A stretch of DNA of 64,000 nt from Acetatifactor aquisgranensis. GTDB taxonomy: Bacteria > Bacillota > Clostridia > Lachnospirales > Lachnospiraceae. Where the stretch lies: positions 65,131 through 129,130 of the forward strand of contig NZ_CALPDH010000019.1 in NCBI RefSeq assembly GCF_943193215.1, written 5' to 3'. Numbering within the stretch: the first letter of the stretch is position 1; each line of letters begins with the position of its first letter. Position numbers and translations under genes: made by a program. Positions 18,524 to 26,285 of this stretch are shown here, piece after piece. The notes beneath the pieces are model-generated. The model searched no databases. It was not told the origin of the DNA and saw only the letters and a list, made by a program, of their open reading frames with translations.

Positions 18524-18607
18524 TGCTCCCCAAAAGCTGTCAAAAGGCTGCAGCCAAACCTGCGGACGCCAAAACCGCCGCTTTTTTGACCGTTCATGCA
18601 AAACGGG

Positions 18608-18635
18608 TTGTAATCCCTGCCAGGTCTGCTATACT
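18608..18635 (+). promoter_or_regulatory. Promoter before the glycosyltransferase remnant and ABC exporters
   Basis: TTGTAA (18608-18613), a 16-base spacer and TATACT (18630-18635) with a TGC extension. It probably still drives the two ABC genes even though the first gene is broken. Confidence 0.55.
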
Positions 18636-18685
18636 GCTGACTAAGGCGCGAACCAAAAGCGCCTGGAAAGCGAGGGGGGCGGCCT

Positions 18686-18977
18686 ATGAGACCATTGATA
18701 TCCGTTTTGATTCCCGTATATCAGGTGGAGGGATACCTGGGCAGATGCCTGGACTCTGTCCTGGCCCAGACCTATCCCGACCTGGAGATCTGCATGGTGG
18801 ACGACGGCCCAGACCATCGAGACCCTGTACCGGCTGGCAGTCCGGCATGGGGCGGACATCGTACAGTGCAAGATGGGGCACACCGGCGAGGATGCCATGC
18901 CTCCCATGGACATAGACAATCCGGACGAGAGGGTCTATCCTGACAGGGAGCAGGTCATGGTAGCAAAGGGGAGCTGA
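18686..18977 (+). pseudogene. Family 2 glycosyltransferase remnant with internal deletion
   Basis: The first ~40 residues (ISVLIPVYQVEGYLGRCLDS ... EICMVDDG) are a clear GT2 N-terminus up to the nucleotide-binding Asp pair. Right after this the frame shifts and another frame reads QTIETLYRLAVRHGADIVQC and on to a stop at 18977, which matches the part of GT2 enzymes that follows the DxD region. The catalytic middle, including the second aspartate motif, is missing. So both ends survive but the core is deleted and the frame is broken. It is a dead gene ahead of the ABC exporters. The loss may be recent because both ends are well preserved. Confidence 0.8.
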
Positions 18978-19003
18978 GGGCAAAATAGGAGATTTGGACA
19001 AAT

Positions 19004-20782
19004 ATGGAAAACACGCTTTTACGTTTTTATATAGACAACAGGAAACATCTCCCCGGCATCGCCTTTATCGTGGGTATCTCGCTGCTCTCAGGCATCCTGA
19101 AGATGCTGTCGGCCACCTACTGGGGGCGGGCTGTGGACTATGGCATCGCCGGGCTGGTGGAGGAGATGCTGGGCTGCGCGGTCCTGATGGCGGCTTTCAT
19201 CCTGGCCGACTGCGTCCGCACGGCCCTGCATTATACGATCATAGGCCGGGTCACGGAGAGCATGTTCCTGGAGGTCAGGACCAGGGCCTTTGGGAAGATC
19301 ATGAGGGGGGACGTGGCGGTGCTGGAGAGGAAGTTCCGCACCGGGGACATCGCGGTGCGGCTCAACGATGACATCGACTTCCTGAGCATTTTCTCCGCCA
19401 ACCATCTCAGCGATTTCTCCAGACGGATTTTTTCCGGTCTGTTCGGGCTGGTGGCCTGCATCTTCCTGTCCTGGCAGATGTCCGTGGTCTATCTGGTAAT
19501 CCTGCCTCTCTCCCTGTGGATGGTCAGTGCCATCAGCAGGCCCGTCCAGGCCCAGTCCAAGAGCTCCATGGACGACACCGGCGCGGCCATGGGGCTGGCG
19601 TCAGACATGATAACCGGGGCCCTCACGGTGAAGGCCTTCGCGGGGGAGGAGGTGCTGGGGCAGCGCTTCGACCGGGCCATCGACCGGGCCTACGGCCAGA
19701 AGGTGAAGTCCGAGAAGCTGGCCATGAAGATGACGGGGGTGAAATATGTGGCCACCGTGATGCAGACCATGTGCCTGTTTCTGGTGGGCTCCTGCCTGGT
19801 GTCCGCAGGGAGGCTCAGCGCCGGAGCGTTCATCTCTTTCGTCACATTGAGCGGCTATATCACTACGGCTTTCGAGCACTCGGACTACATGCTGCTCTGC
19901 GCCAGGAGGGCCGCCGCCTGCGCCTGCCGGTATTACGAGGCCATCGACATCCCGGAGGAGTGGCAGGGGGTGGTGCGGGAGGCTCAGGGAGAAATGCCCT
20001 GCGAGGCCTCGGGGCTGCACTTTGCCTATGGGGCTGACGGCGGCCGGGAATCCGGCGGCGGGCATGGGAACGGCGGCTATGATACGGTGTCTGCTCTGGC
20101 AGGACTGGATATCAGGATTCCCGGAGGGAAAAAGGTGGCCATCGTGGGGGCCAGCGGCTGCGGGAAGTCCACCCTCATCAAGCTCATCTGCCGGTTCTAT
20201 CTGCCGGGTAAGGGGAGCCTTAAGCTGTTCGGGGTGGAGTCCGCGGAGTGGGAGGCTGCGGCCCTGCGGGCCCATATGGCCATCGTGACTCAGGACGCGG
20301 TGCTCTTCGACGGCAGCATCTATGAGAACGTGGCCTACGGCAGCCCGGCCGCCACCAGGCAGGACTGCGAGGATGCCCTGCGCCAGGTGGCCCTGTGGGA
20401 TTTTGTAAACGGCTTCCCGGAGGGCATGGACCATTGTATAGGCGAGGGCGGGAATTCCCTGTCCGGGGGCCAGAAGCAGCGGCTGTGCATCGCCAGGGCC
20501 ATGGTGAAGAAGGCGGATCTGGTGCTTTTGGACGAGGCCACCTCCGCCCTGGACTTCCAGACGGAGCGGGAGGTGCAGGAGGCCCTGGATAAGCTGCTGG
20601 CGGGCCGGACCGCCGTCATCATAGCCCACAGGCTGAGCACCGTGCAGGACGCGGATTATGTCTACTGCATGGACAGGGGCCGGGTGGCCGAGGAGGGGAC
20701 TCCGGAGGAGCTTTTGGCGAAAAAGGGGATGTACTATGAGATGTACCGAATGCAAAGTATGCACGGGATGAAGATTTTCTAA
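19004..20782 (+). CDS. ABC exporter half-transporter (membrane domain fused to ATPase), first of a pair
   Basis: A 592-residue half-transporter with six membrane helices (~15-310) and a C-terminal ATPase domain: Walker A GASGCGKST, Q-loop AIVTQDAVLFDGSIYENVAYG, signature SLSGGQKQRL, Walker B LVLLDEATSALDF, H-loop AHRLST. A Gly-rich stretch (about residues 345-365, GGRESGGGHGNGG) is inserted early in the ATPase domain where relatives have a short loop. It is followed by a second half-transporter, so the two probably form a heterodimer. Substrate unknown; a peptide or lipid is likely given the LytTR system upstream. Confidence 0.88.
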   Translation: MENTLLRFYIDNRKHLPGIAFIVGISLLSGILKMLSATYWGRAVDYGIAGLVEEMLGCAVLMAAFILADCVRTALHYTIIGRVTESMFLEVRTRAFGKIMRGDVAVLERKFRTGDIAVRLNDDIDFLSIFSANHLSDFSRRIFSGLFGLVACIFLSWQMSVVYLVILPLSLWMVSAISRPVQAQSKSSMDDTGAAMGLASDMITGALTVKAFAGEEVLGQRFDRAIDRAYGQKVKSEKLAMKMTGVKYVATVMQTMCLFLVGSCLVSAGRLSAGAFISFVTLSGYITTAFEHSDYMLLCARRAAACACRYYEAIDIPEEWQGVVREAQGEMPCEASGLHFAYGADGGRESGGGHGNGGYDTVSALAGLDIRIPGGKKVAIVGASGCGKSTLIKLICRFYLPGKGSLKLFGVESAEWEAAALRAHMAIVTQDAVLFDGSIYENVAYGSPAATRQDCEDALRQVALWDFVNGFPEGMDHCIGEGGNSLSGGQKQRLCIARAMVKKADLVLLDEATSALDFQTEREVQEALDKLLAGRTAVIIAHRLSTVQDADYVYCMDRGRVAEEGTPEELLAKKGMYYEMYRMQSMHGMKIF

Positions 20783-21002
20783 GGTTGGAAAGTACCAACC
20801 TTAGAAAATCTAAATCATTCCGGTAAGAATGCCAAGTGAACAAGGTTTGCTTTGTGCAGGCATTCTTGCGGGCCTGCACCAATTGTTCCTGACAACAGAA
20901 CTGCGTTCTGTTGTATGTTCCGCTTTAAGCGGCATGACGGGAGTGTGAACCGAACAGCGCTGACCATGGAATGGTTGAAAAGGGATGAATGGAGATAAAA
21001 CG
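20781..21002 (+). other. Hairpin-rich spacer between the two ABC half-transporter genes
   Basis: About 220 bases without a gene. Stems visible: AAGGTTGG/CCAACCTT right at the first gene's stop, AAGAATGCC/GGCATTCTT spanning ~20826-20870, CAACAGAA/TTCTGTTG at ~20894-20914, and a short CCGCTTTAAGCGG palindrome. None has a clear U-run, so they look like RNA-processing or differential-expression hairpins within the operon. Confidence 0.5.
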
Positions 21003-22841
21003 ATGAAGAAATCCATGTTCGCATTATACTATAGAAGCTTCTCCTACATGGGCCCGGCCCGGAAGAGATATCTCCTTGGCCTGGCATTGGGGGCTTTCGA
21101 GCTGGCCATTCTGTTTTCCATGCCTTATATCAACCAGGAGCTGATCGACATCGTCACCGGGGCCAGCCAGGGCGACATCATGGCGACCCTGTTCTGGATG
21201 CTGGCAGTGTTCCTGCTGTTCGTGCCGCCGGTGGTCTATGGCAAATATCTCCAGGCCATTTCCACTGCCCAGGGCACGGTACGGCTGCGGAAGCTCCTGT
21301 TCGGCCATATCCTCCACATGCCAAACGGGGCCATGGCCCGGTACAAGATTGGCGACTATATCACCCGCCTGACCAGCGATGCGGAGGGAGCCATGGCGGT
21401 GTTCAATACCTTTCTGGTAGTGAATCTGATCCGGTTCGCGGTAATCTTTCCAATCACCCTTGTGATGCTGCTTCTGGGGGACTGGCATATCGCGGTGGCG
21501 GGGGTGCTGTACAGCGGCATCAACATGGGATTGTCCCTGTACCTGAATCCCCTGGCCAAGCGGCTGGAGAGAGGGGCGAAGGAGGAGATAGCCAGATCCG
21601 CCTCTTTCCTGATAGAGGCCCTGCGCTCCATTCCCGTGATACGGGTGTTCGCCCTGCAGGCGGCCCTGGCCGGGCGCTACAGAGCCGCCTGCGGCGTGAT
21701 CCGGGAGAAGCGCATGAAGAGCCAGACGGTCATGGGCATCACCTATGGCACCGTGGACTTCTTCGCCCAGTCCGCCCAGGCGGTGGGGTTCATTTTGGGC
21801 ATCGTCCTGGCGGGCAACCAGGTGACCTTGGGGAAAGCGGTGTTCCATGCCACTTTGATGAGCATGATGGCGGATTCGGTGTTCCGGCTGAGCACTTTCC
21901 TGCTGCTGTCCCAGTCCCGGCTGGTGGCCATGGAGCGGGTCTTTAAGCTGCTGGATGAACCTCTGGAGGATTTGGAGGAGGGCAGCAGGGAGATAGGCAG
22001 GGACGGGGACATTGCGGTGGAATTCAGGGATGTGGGGTTCTCCTATGGCATAGGCATGCGTGAGGCTGGAGAGGCTGGGGAAGACAGGGCTGAGGCCGGG
22101 GCTGTGGCAAAGGGAGATGGCACGTCTGAGACTGGGGCATATGTGCCAGGGAAAAATGTGACAGAGCATCTCGACCTGGTCCTGCACAGGGGAGAGCATC
22201 TGGCCATCGTAGGCGGCTCCGGCGGCGGGAAGTCCACGGTGATCAAGCTGATGGAGGGATTCTATGCGCCCACGGAGGGGGAGATTCTTTACTTCGGCCA
22301 AAAGGGCGCAGGGCTCTCCCTGGCGGCGATCCGGGAGCTCTTCGCCTATGTGCCCCAGGAGTGCACCCTCTTCGACGGCACCATCCGGGAGAACATCGCG
22401 CTGGGAAGACCCGATGCCATCCAGGCCCGGATTGAGGAGGCGGCGAAGATGGCGGATATCCATGATTTCATCATAAGCCTTCCGAAAGGCTATGAGACCC
22501 AGGCAGGCGAGCAGGGCGGCCAGCTCTCCGGGGGCCAGAGGCAGCGCATCGCCATCGCCCGGGCCATCCTTAAGGAAGCTCCAATCCTCCTCCTGGACGA
22601 GGCCACCGCCGCCCTGGACTCTGCGGCGGAGCGGGAGGTGCAGCAGTGCCTGGACAGGATTGCGGATTCCCTGACCACCGTCACCGTGGCCCACAGGCTC
22701 TCTACCATCCGAAATGCCGACAGGATCCTGGTGATGGAGGGCGGCAGGATAGTGGAGGAAGGGGATTTCGAAGGACTGCTCCAGCGCCGGGGGAGGTTCC
22801 GGGAGCTGTATGAGAGCCAGCAGAGGGAAAGTCACAGATGA
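21003..22841 (+). CDS. ABC exporter half-transporter, second of the pair
   Basis: A 612-residue half-transporter with six helices, then the ATPase: Walker A GGSGGGKST, AYVPQECTLFDGTIRENIALG, signature QLSGGQRQRIAIA, Walker B ILLLDEATAALDS, H-loop AHRLST. Both halves of the pair keep canonical motifs. As in its partner, there is a low-complexity insertion (about residues 345-385, rich in Glu, Ala and Gly) just before Walker A. The ATG at 21003 has GGAGA seven bases upstream, whereas the in-frame ATG at 20985 does not. Substrate unknown. Confidence 0.88.
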   Translation: MKKSMFALYYRSFSYMGPARKRYLLGLALGAFELAILFSMPYINQELIDIVTGASQGDIMATLFWMLAVFLLFVPPVVYGKYLQAISTAQGTVRLRKLLFGHILHMPNGAMARYKIGDYITRLTSDAEGAMAVFNTFLVVNLIRFAVIFPITLVMLLLGDWHIAVAGVLYSGINMGLSLYLNPLAKRLERGAKEEIARSASFLIEALRSIPVIRVFALQAALAGRYRAACGVIREKRMKSQTVMGITYGTVDFFAQSAQAVGFILGIVLAGNQVTLGKAVFHATLMSMMADSVFRLSTFLLLSQSRLVAMERVFKLLDEPLEDLEEGSREIGRDGDIAVEFRDVGFSYGIGMREAGEAGEDRAEAGAVAKGDGTSETGAYVPGKNVTEHLDLVLHRGEHLAIVGGSGGGKSTVIKLMEGFYAPTEGEILYFGQKGAGLSLAAIRELFAYVPQECTLFDGTIRENIALGRPDAIQARIEEAAKMADIHDFIISLPKGYETQAGEQGGQLSGGQRQRIAIARAILKEAPILLLDEATAALDSAAEREVQQCLDRIADSLTTVTVAHRLSTIRNADRILVMEGGRIVEEGDFEGLLQRRGRFRELYESQQRESHR

Positions 22842-22857
22842 AAAGCAGAAATTTTGG

Positions 22858-22886
22858 TTGCGAAAACCGCCCCGGCTGGCTATAAT
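22858..22886 (+). promoter_or_regulatory. Sigma-A promoter of the SseB-like gene
   Basis: TTGCGA (22858-22863), a 17-base spacer and TATAAT (22881-22886), 55 bases before the start. Confidence 0.65.
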
Positions 22887-22941
22887 ATAGAAAGCACAGC
22901 AAAAGCAGGACAAGAAACACCAAACAGAAAAAGGAGAAATC

Positions 22942-23436
22942 ATGGAATTCAATAAACCCGTATCCAACCCGCTGCTGGTAGGCTCCATCGAGCTGATGAA
23001 AGCCGAGGACACACCGGCGCACCGCAACATGTTCATAGGCGAGCTTTCCAAGGCCAGTTTCCTCTCCCCCGCCGTGATCGAGCCCGCGCCCGAGCCGGAC
23101 AAGGACGGCAAGCTGGGCATCGCTCCCGGCAGCAAGGTGCAGTTCCCCATGCTGACCAGGCCGGACGGCGCGAAGTTCTTCATGGCTTTCACGGACGAGG
23201 CTGAATATGAAAAATGGCAGGAGAAGAACCAGAAGTTCCTTACCTTTGCCCTGAAGATAGAAGACTACGCGGCTATGATACTGCGCCGGGATGCCCATGG
23301 GAATATCTGCCCCGCACTGGGCATGGTGATAAATCCTTTCGGGGCCAATATCGTCCTGCCCAGGGAGATGCTGGCCGGGATGATGTCCGCAAAAGCGGCA
23401 CAGGCTAAGCAGGCGGTGGATAAGCAGAAGAAGTGA
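22942..23436 (+). CDS. SseB-family protein
   Basis: A 164-residue cytoplasmic protein of the SseB (enhanced serine sensitivity) N-terminal-domain type: PVSNPLLVGSIELMKAE, FPMLTRPDGAKFFMAFTDEAEYEKW and GMVINPFGANIVLPREM follow the family pattern, ending in a lysine/alanine-rich helix. The biochemical role of the family in Firmicutes is not established. It has its own promoter and AAAAGGAG ribosome site. The gene appears monocistronic. Confidence 0.7.
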   Translation: MEFNKPVSNPLLVGSIELMKAEDTPAHRNMFIGELSKASFLSPAVIEPAPEPDKDGKLGIAPGSKVQFPMLTRPDGAKFFMAFTDEAEYEKWQEKNQKFLTFALKIEDYAAMILRRDAHGNICPALGMVINPFGANIVLPREMLAGMMSAKAAQAKQAVDKQKK

Positions 23437-23481
23437 CCGTAGCGGGATAAACGAAACTGCGGCGGGCTGGAAAAAACAGGC

Positions 23482-23508
23482 TAAAGAAAGCCGCAAATAT
23501 GTCGATAT
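23482..23508 (+). promoter_or_regulatory. Sigma-28 (SigD/FliA)-type promoter
   Basis: TAAA at 23482-23485, exactly 15 bases, then GTCGATAT at 23501-23508, against the consensus TAAA-N15-GCCGATAA. It precedes a structured ~107-base stretch ending in a terminator and then the EF-hand gene. It implies control by the flagellar sigma factor. Confidence 0.7.
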
Positions 23509-23512
23509 ACTT

Positions 23513-23620
23513 AGTACAGGAAAGCAGTTAGGCCGACTGCTCCGAGTACAGATTAGATATGGACACCACGGATGGTATTTATACAGGGAAAGGAATTCCC
23601 TGTCTAAGTGCCATTTTTTT
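23513..23620 (+). ncRNA. Sigma-28-driven small RNA or attenuated leader of unknown class
   Basis: Predicted start just after 23513. An irregular stem-loop is formed by GTAC, GG and AGCAGT (23514-23528) with ACTGCT, CC and GTAC (23536-23549). It is followed by a 19-bp imperfect hairpin (23572-23613, inner stem ACAGGGAA/TTCCCTGT) and a T-run to 23620, an intrinsic terminator. The rest of 23437-23807 has no gene. No known riboswitch consensus was recognised. It may be a free small RNA or a conditional terminator upstream of the gene at 23808. Confidence 0.5.
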
Positions 23621-23807
23621 ATGCCGCAGGCGCCACAGCGCGAAGCGGTGGTACGCCTCGTAAAAGCGGGAGGCTGAAGAGGGGGGCGTGCCCGGGGGAC
23701 AGGATGGAAACCATAAAAAGTCCGGCAGGACAGCGGAACCCGCATCATGGAGGATGGGGAACCTCAAAGCCTGCAGGATGGGTGGACATAAAGGAGTGAA
23801 GAAAGAA

Positions 23808-24989
23808 TTGAAGATTGATTCCGGTACAGTGGGAATGACGTCAGCCAGAAATTATCGCTCGACCTCTGTTTCCCTGAGACGGTTTACCGTACTGAAATAT
23901 CAGGGGAATCTGACAGGCGGCGGAAATGCCCTGGACGCTGCCCTGGGAGGAGGGACCGGGGACGCATCGGGCGCGGGAGAGACGGATGGGAAAAAGGCCC
24001 GGGCGGATCAGTCCGCATCGGCGCTTCAGGACTGGAAGAGCCGCCTGCAGAGCCGCAGCTCCAATATGACGATCAGGAGCTCTGCCAGCGAGACCATGGC
24101 TCAGATTCGCCAGACCACGATTCGCTATATTTATGATATCCTGTTCTCGGCCAGGAGGAGCCGCTTTGGCCTGTGGCAGAACCGGAGCACGACTCCTTAT
24201 GAGGCGGCCCGGCAGAATGGGAACGGCGCTTCAGGCATTCAGAACCAGAACGGTTCCGGACTGGTACAGAACGGGCAGGAGGGTGTGAACCTGGGGAACA
24301 TGGCGGATATGCGGGTGCTCTCCTATGTCAACGAGACGATTAAGACAGAGTCTGAGGCGACCAGCTTTTCCACGGTGGGCACGGTGCGCACCGCTGATGG
24401 CAGGGAGATTGATTTCAATATAAACGTAGGCATGAGCCGCAGTGTCCAGGAGCGCTATATGGAGAGCCTGCAGCTGAGCTTTACCATGTGCGACCCGCTG
24501 GTCATCAACCTGGACACGGATATCGCTTCCCTCTCTGACCAGACCTTTTATTTCGACATCGACGCGGATGGGGAGCTGGACGAGATATCCCGGCTTGGCC
24601 CGGGCAGCGGCTATCTGGCGCTGGACAAGAACGGGGACGGCCAGATTAACGACGGCAGCGAGCTGTTTGGCACAGCCAGCGGAAACGGCTTCGCGGATTT
24701 GGCAGAGTACGATGAGGACGGCAATGGCTGGATCGACGAGAATGACGCCGTCTGGGATAAGCTGAAGATCTGGTGCAAGGACGAGAACGGGAACGATGTG
24801 CTCTACAGGCTGGCCGACAAGGGCGTAGGCGCTATCTGCCTGCAGAATGTCTCCACGGATTTCACCTTAAAGGGCAATGCCGGACAGACACAGGGCGCCA
24901 TCCGCAACAGCGGCGTGTTCCTCTATGAGAACGGCTGCGCGGGCACCGTACAGCATGTGGATGTGGCAAAGTATCAGGCACAGGCCTGA
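23808..24989 (+). CDS. EF-hand/RTX-associated calcium-binding-motif protein, flagellar regulon candidate
   Basis: About 393 residues. The N-terminus (IDSGTVGMTSARNYRSTS) resembles proteins of unknown function found in flagellated Lachnospiraceae. The middle is Gln/Asn-rich and low complexity. The C-terminal third carries Asp-rich loops: DIDADGELDE, LDKNGDGQINDGSELFG and DEDGNGWIDENDAVWDKL, typical of EF-hand-like repeats in secreted RTX-associated proteins. No signal peptide is seen. The start is taken as TTG at 23808, 11 bases after AAGGAG; ATG codons upstream lack ribosome sites. The sigma-28-type promoter upstream suggests a link with motility. Function unknown. Confidence 0.65.
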   Translation: MKIDSGTVGMTSARNYRSTSVSLRRFTVLKYQGNLTGGGNALDAALGGGTGDASGAGETDGKKARADQSASALQDWKSRLQSRSSNMTIRSSASETMAQIRQTTIRYIYDILFSARRSRFGLWQNRSTTPYEAARQNGNGASGIQNQNGSGLVQNGQEGVNLGNMADMRVLSYVNETIKTESEATSFSTVGTVRTADGREIDFNINVGMSRSVQERYMESLQLSFTMCDPLVINLDTDIASLSDQTFYFDIDADGELDEISRLGPGSGYLALDKNGDGQINDGSELFGTASGNGFADLAEYDEDGNGWIDENDAVWDKLKIWCKDENGNDVLYRLADKGVGAICLQNVSTDFTLKGNAGQTQGAIRNSGVFLYENGCAGTVQHVDVAKYQAQA

Positions 24990-24999
24990 TTTCATGAAA

Positions 25000-25039
25000 A
25001 AGAAAGGACAGCTTTTTGATGAGAGAAGCTGTCTTTTTT
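25000..25039 (+). terminator. Intrinsic terminator after the EF-hand gene
   Basis: GACAGCTT (25007-25014) pairs with AAGCTGTC (25026-25033), followed by six T. It lies 18 bases after the stop. Confidence 0.85.
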
Positions 25040-25159
25040 CATGCATAATTCCTTTCCGATAGGGCAAACTGTAAGCGAGAAAACGAATATCATAAATTTT
25101 GGGATATTTGGTATATCAAAACAAGTTTGCTTTGAATGAAAAAGGAAGGGAAGGCAGCT

Positions 25160-26158
25160 ATGAGAAAAAACAGAAGGAACAATGCGAAGAAAGAACGCAC
25201 CATCATGATTGCATCATCCGTGTTCGTGCTGGCGGCACTGACCATGACGGGAATCTACATGAAATCCAACAACACACAGGAGCAGGACGATGGCTATACC
25301 ATCGACTTTACTGCGCTGGAGAACAATGCGGAGGACAAGTATGAGGAGATTGCCCGGAACGAGCCGGTGGAGGAAAGCGCGGATTCGGGAAAGGACAGCA
25401 TCGCAAAGAATATTCCTGACAGCACGGAGGAAATTTCCGGGAAAGAGGATGACCTGGACTATCTGCCCATGGAGGCAGGTTCCGCTCTGGTGAAGATACC
25501 GGGACTCACCGACGGGACGACGGAGGAGATGCCGGAAGAGATACCGTCGGCCGACACCATCGCCCAGGAGCCGGAGATAACCCCGCAGATGCCGGAGGAG
25601 GGGACAGAAGGCGAAGACGCTGACGCTACAGCGACGCCGGAGGCTCCCGTCCAGGAGAGCGGAGATGGCGCTGCGGATGCGGGAACCTCCAGTGAGGCGG
25701 ATAGCGCCGACGGCAGCGCGGTAGCGGCAGAGCCTTTGCATTTTGCGGAGAGCGAGGGACTGCTGCGCCCGGTGAGCGGCGAGGTGCTGATTCCTTTCAG
25801 CATGGACAGCAGCGTCTATTTCTCCACACTGGACCAGTTTAAGTACAATTCTGCCCTGATGATAGCTGCGGAACAGGGTTCTGCCGTGACAGCCTGCGCG
25901 GACGGCCAGGTCATCTCTGTTTTTGAAAATGAGGAAATCGGGCATGCCCTTACGGTGGATCTGGGGGACGGCTACCAGATTACCTACGGACAGCTGGATG
26001 AGATTCGCGTCATGGAGGGCAGCTATGTGGAGCCCGGCGAGGTCATCGCGTTCATCGCGGCGCCTACCAAGTATTACAGCGTGGAGGGCAGCAATCTGTA
26101 CCTGAAGCTTACGCTGAACGGCGCTCCCGTGAACCCGGAGGTGCTGTTCCAGCCCTGA
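25160..26158 (+). CDS. Membrane-anchored, catalytically degenerate LytM/M23 protein (SpoIIQ-like)
   Basis: A 332-residue protein with a basic N-terminus, one membrane anchor (~14-34), a ~170-residue acidic low-complexity linker and a C-terminal LytM-fold domain (LLRPVSGEVLIPFSMD ... ACADGQVISVFENEEIGHALTVDLGDGYQITYGQL ... VEPGEVIAFI). The zinc ligands are missing: where active M23 enzymes have HxGxD this one has YNSALMIAA, and the HxH near the end is LYLKL. So it is probably a binding or scaffold protein, like SpoIIQ, not a peptidase. AAGG precedes the ATG at 25160. Known SpoIIQ works in the forespore membrane; that role here is inference. Confidence 0.7.
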   Translation: MRKNRRNNAKKERTIMIASSVFVLAALTMTGIYMKSNNTQEQDDGYTIDFTALENNAEDKYEEIARNEPVEESADSGKDSIAKNIPDSTEEISGKEDDLDYLPMEAGSALVKIPGLTDGTTEEMPEEIPSADTIAQEPEITPQMPEEGTEGEDADATATPEAPVQESGDGAADAGTSSEADSADGSAVAAEPLHFAESEGLLRPVSGEVLIPFSMDSSVYFSTLDQFKYNSALMIAAEQGSAVTACADGQVISVFENEEIGHALTVDLGDGYQITYGQLDEIRVMEGSYVEPGEVIAFIAAPTKYYSVEGSNLYLKLTLNGAPVNPEVLFQP

Positions 26159-26165
26159 TTTCATT

Positions 26166-26240
26166 GTTCATGCCACTTGGTGGCATTGCCACTGTGGTGG
26201 CATTGCCACTGTGGTGGCATTGCCGCTGTTGCGGCATGGG
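26166..26240. repeat. Short tandem repeat before the amidohydrolase gene
   Basis: Two and a half imperfect copies of an ~18-base unit GTGGTGGCATTGCCACT, itself dyad-like (GGTGGCA/TGCCACT), then a decayed copy CTGTTGCGGCATGG. Replication slippage could change copy number and the spacing before the downstream ribosome site. Confidence 0.7.
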
Positions 26241-26285
26241 AATCCTGATTTGTACGCCCGCCGCAGCGGGCAGATGGGAGTTGAT

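Noticed and set aside
20781..20803. Terminator between the ABC genes
   Set aside because: The AAGGTTGG/CCAACCTT hairpin is not followed by a T-run, so full termination is unlikely.
21024..23192. 722-codon open frame on the minus strand
   Set aside because: It is antisense to the second ABC half-transporter and the SseB-like gene, has no family features and reflects the GC-rich codon pattern of the real genes.
23513..23620. Known c-di-GMP or SRP-type RNA
   Set aside because: I looked for the GEMM core and for the SRP GGAAG loop motif and found neither in proper context.
26166..26240. CRISPR-like repeat
   Set aside because: Units are ~18 bases, contiguous without unique spacers, and no cas gene is near.
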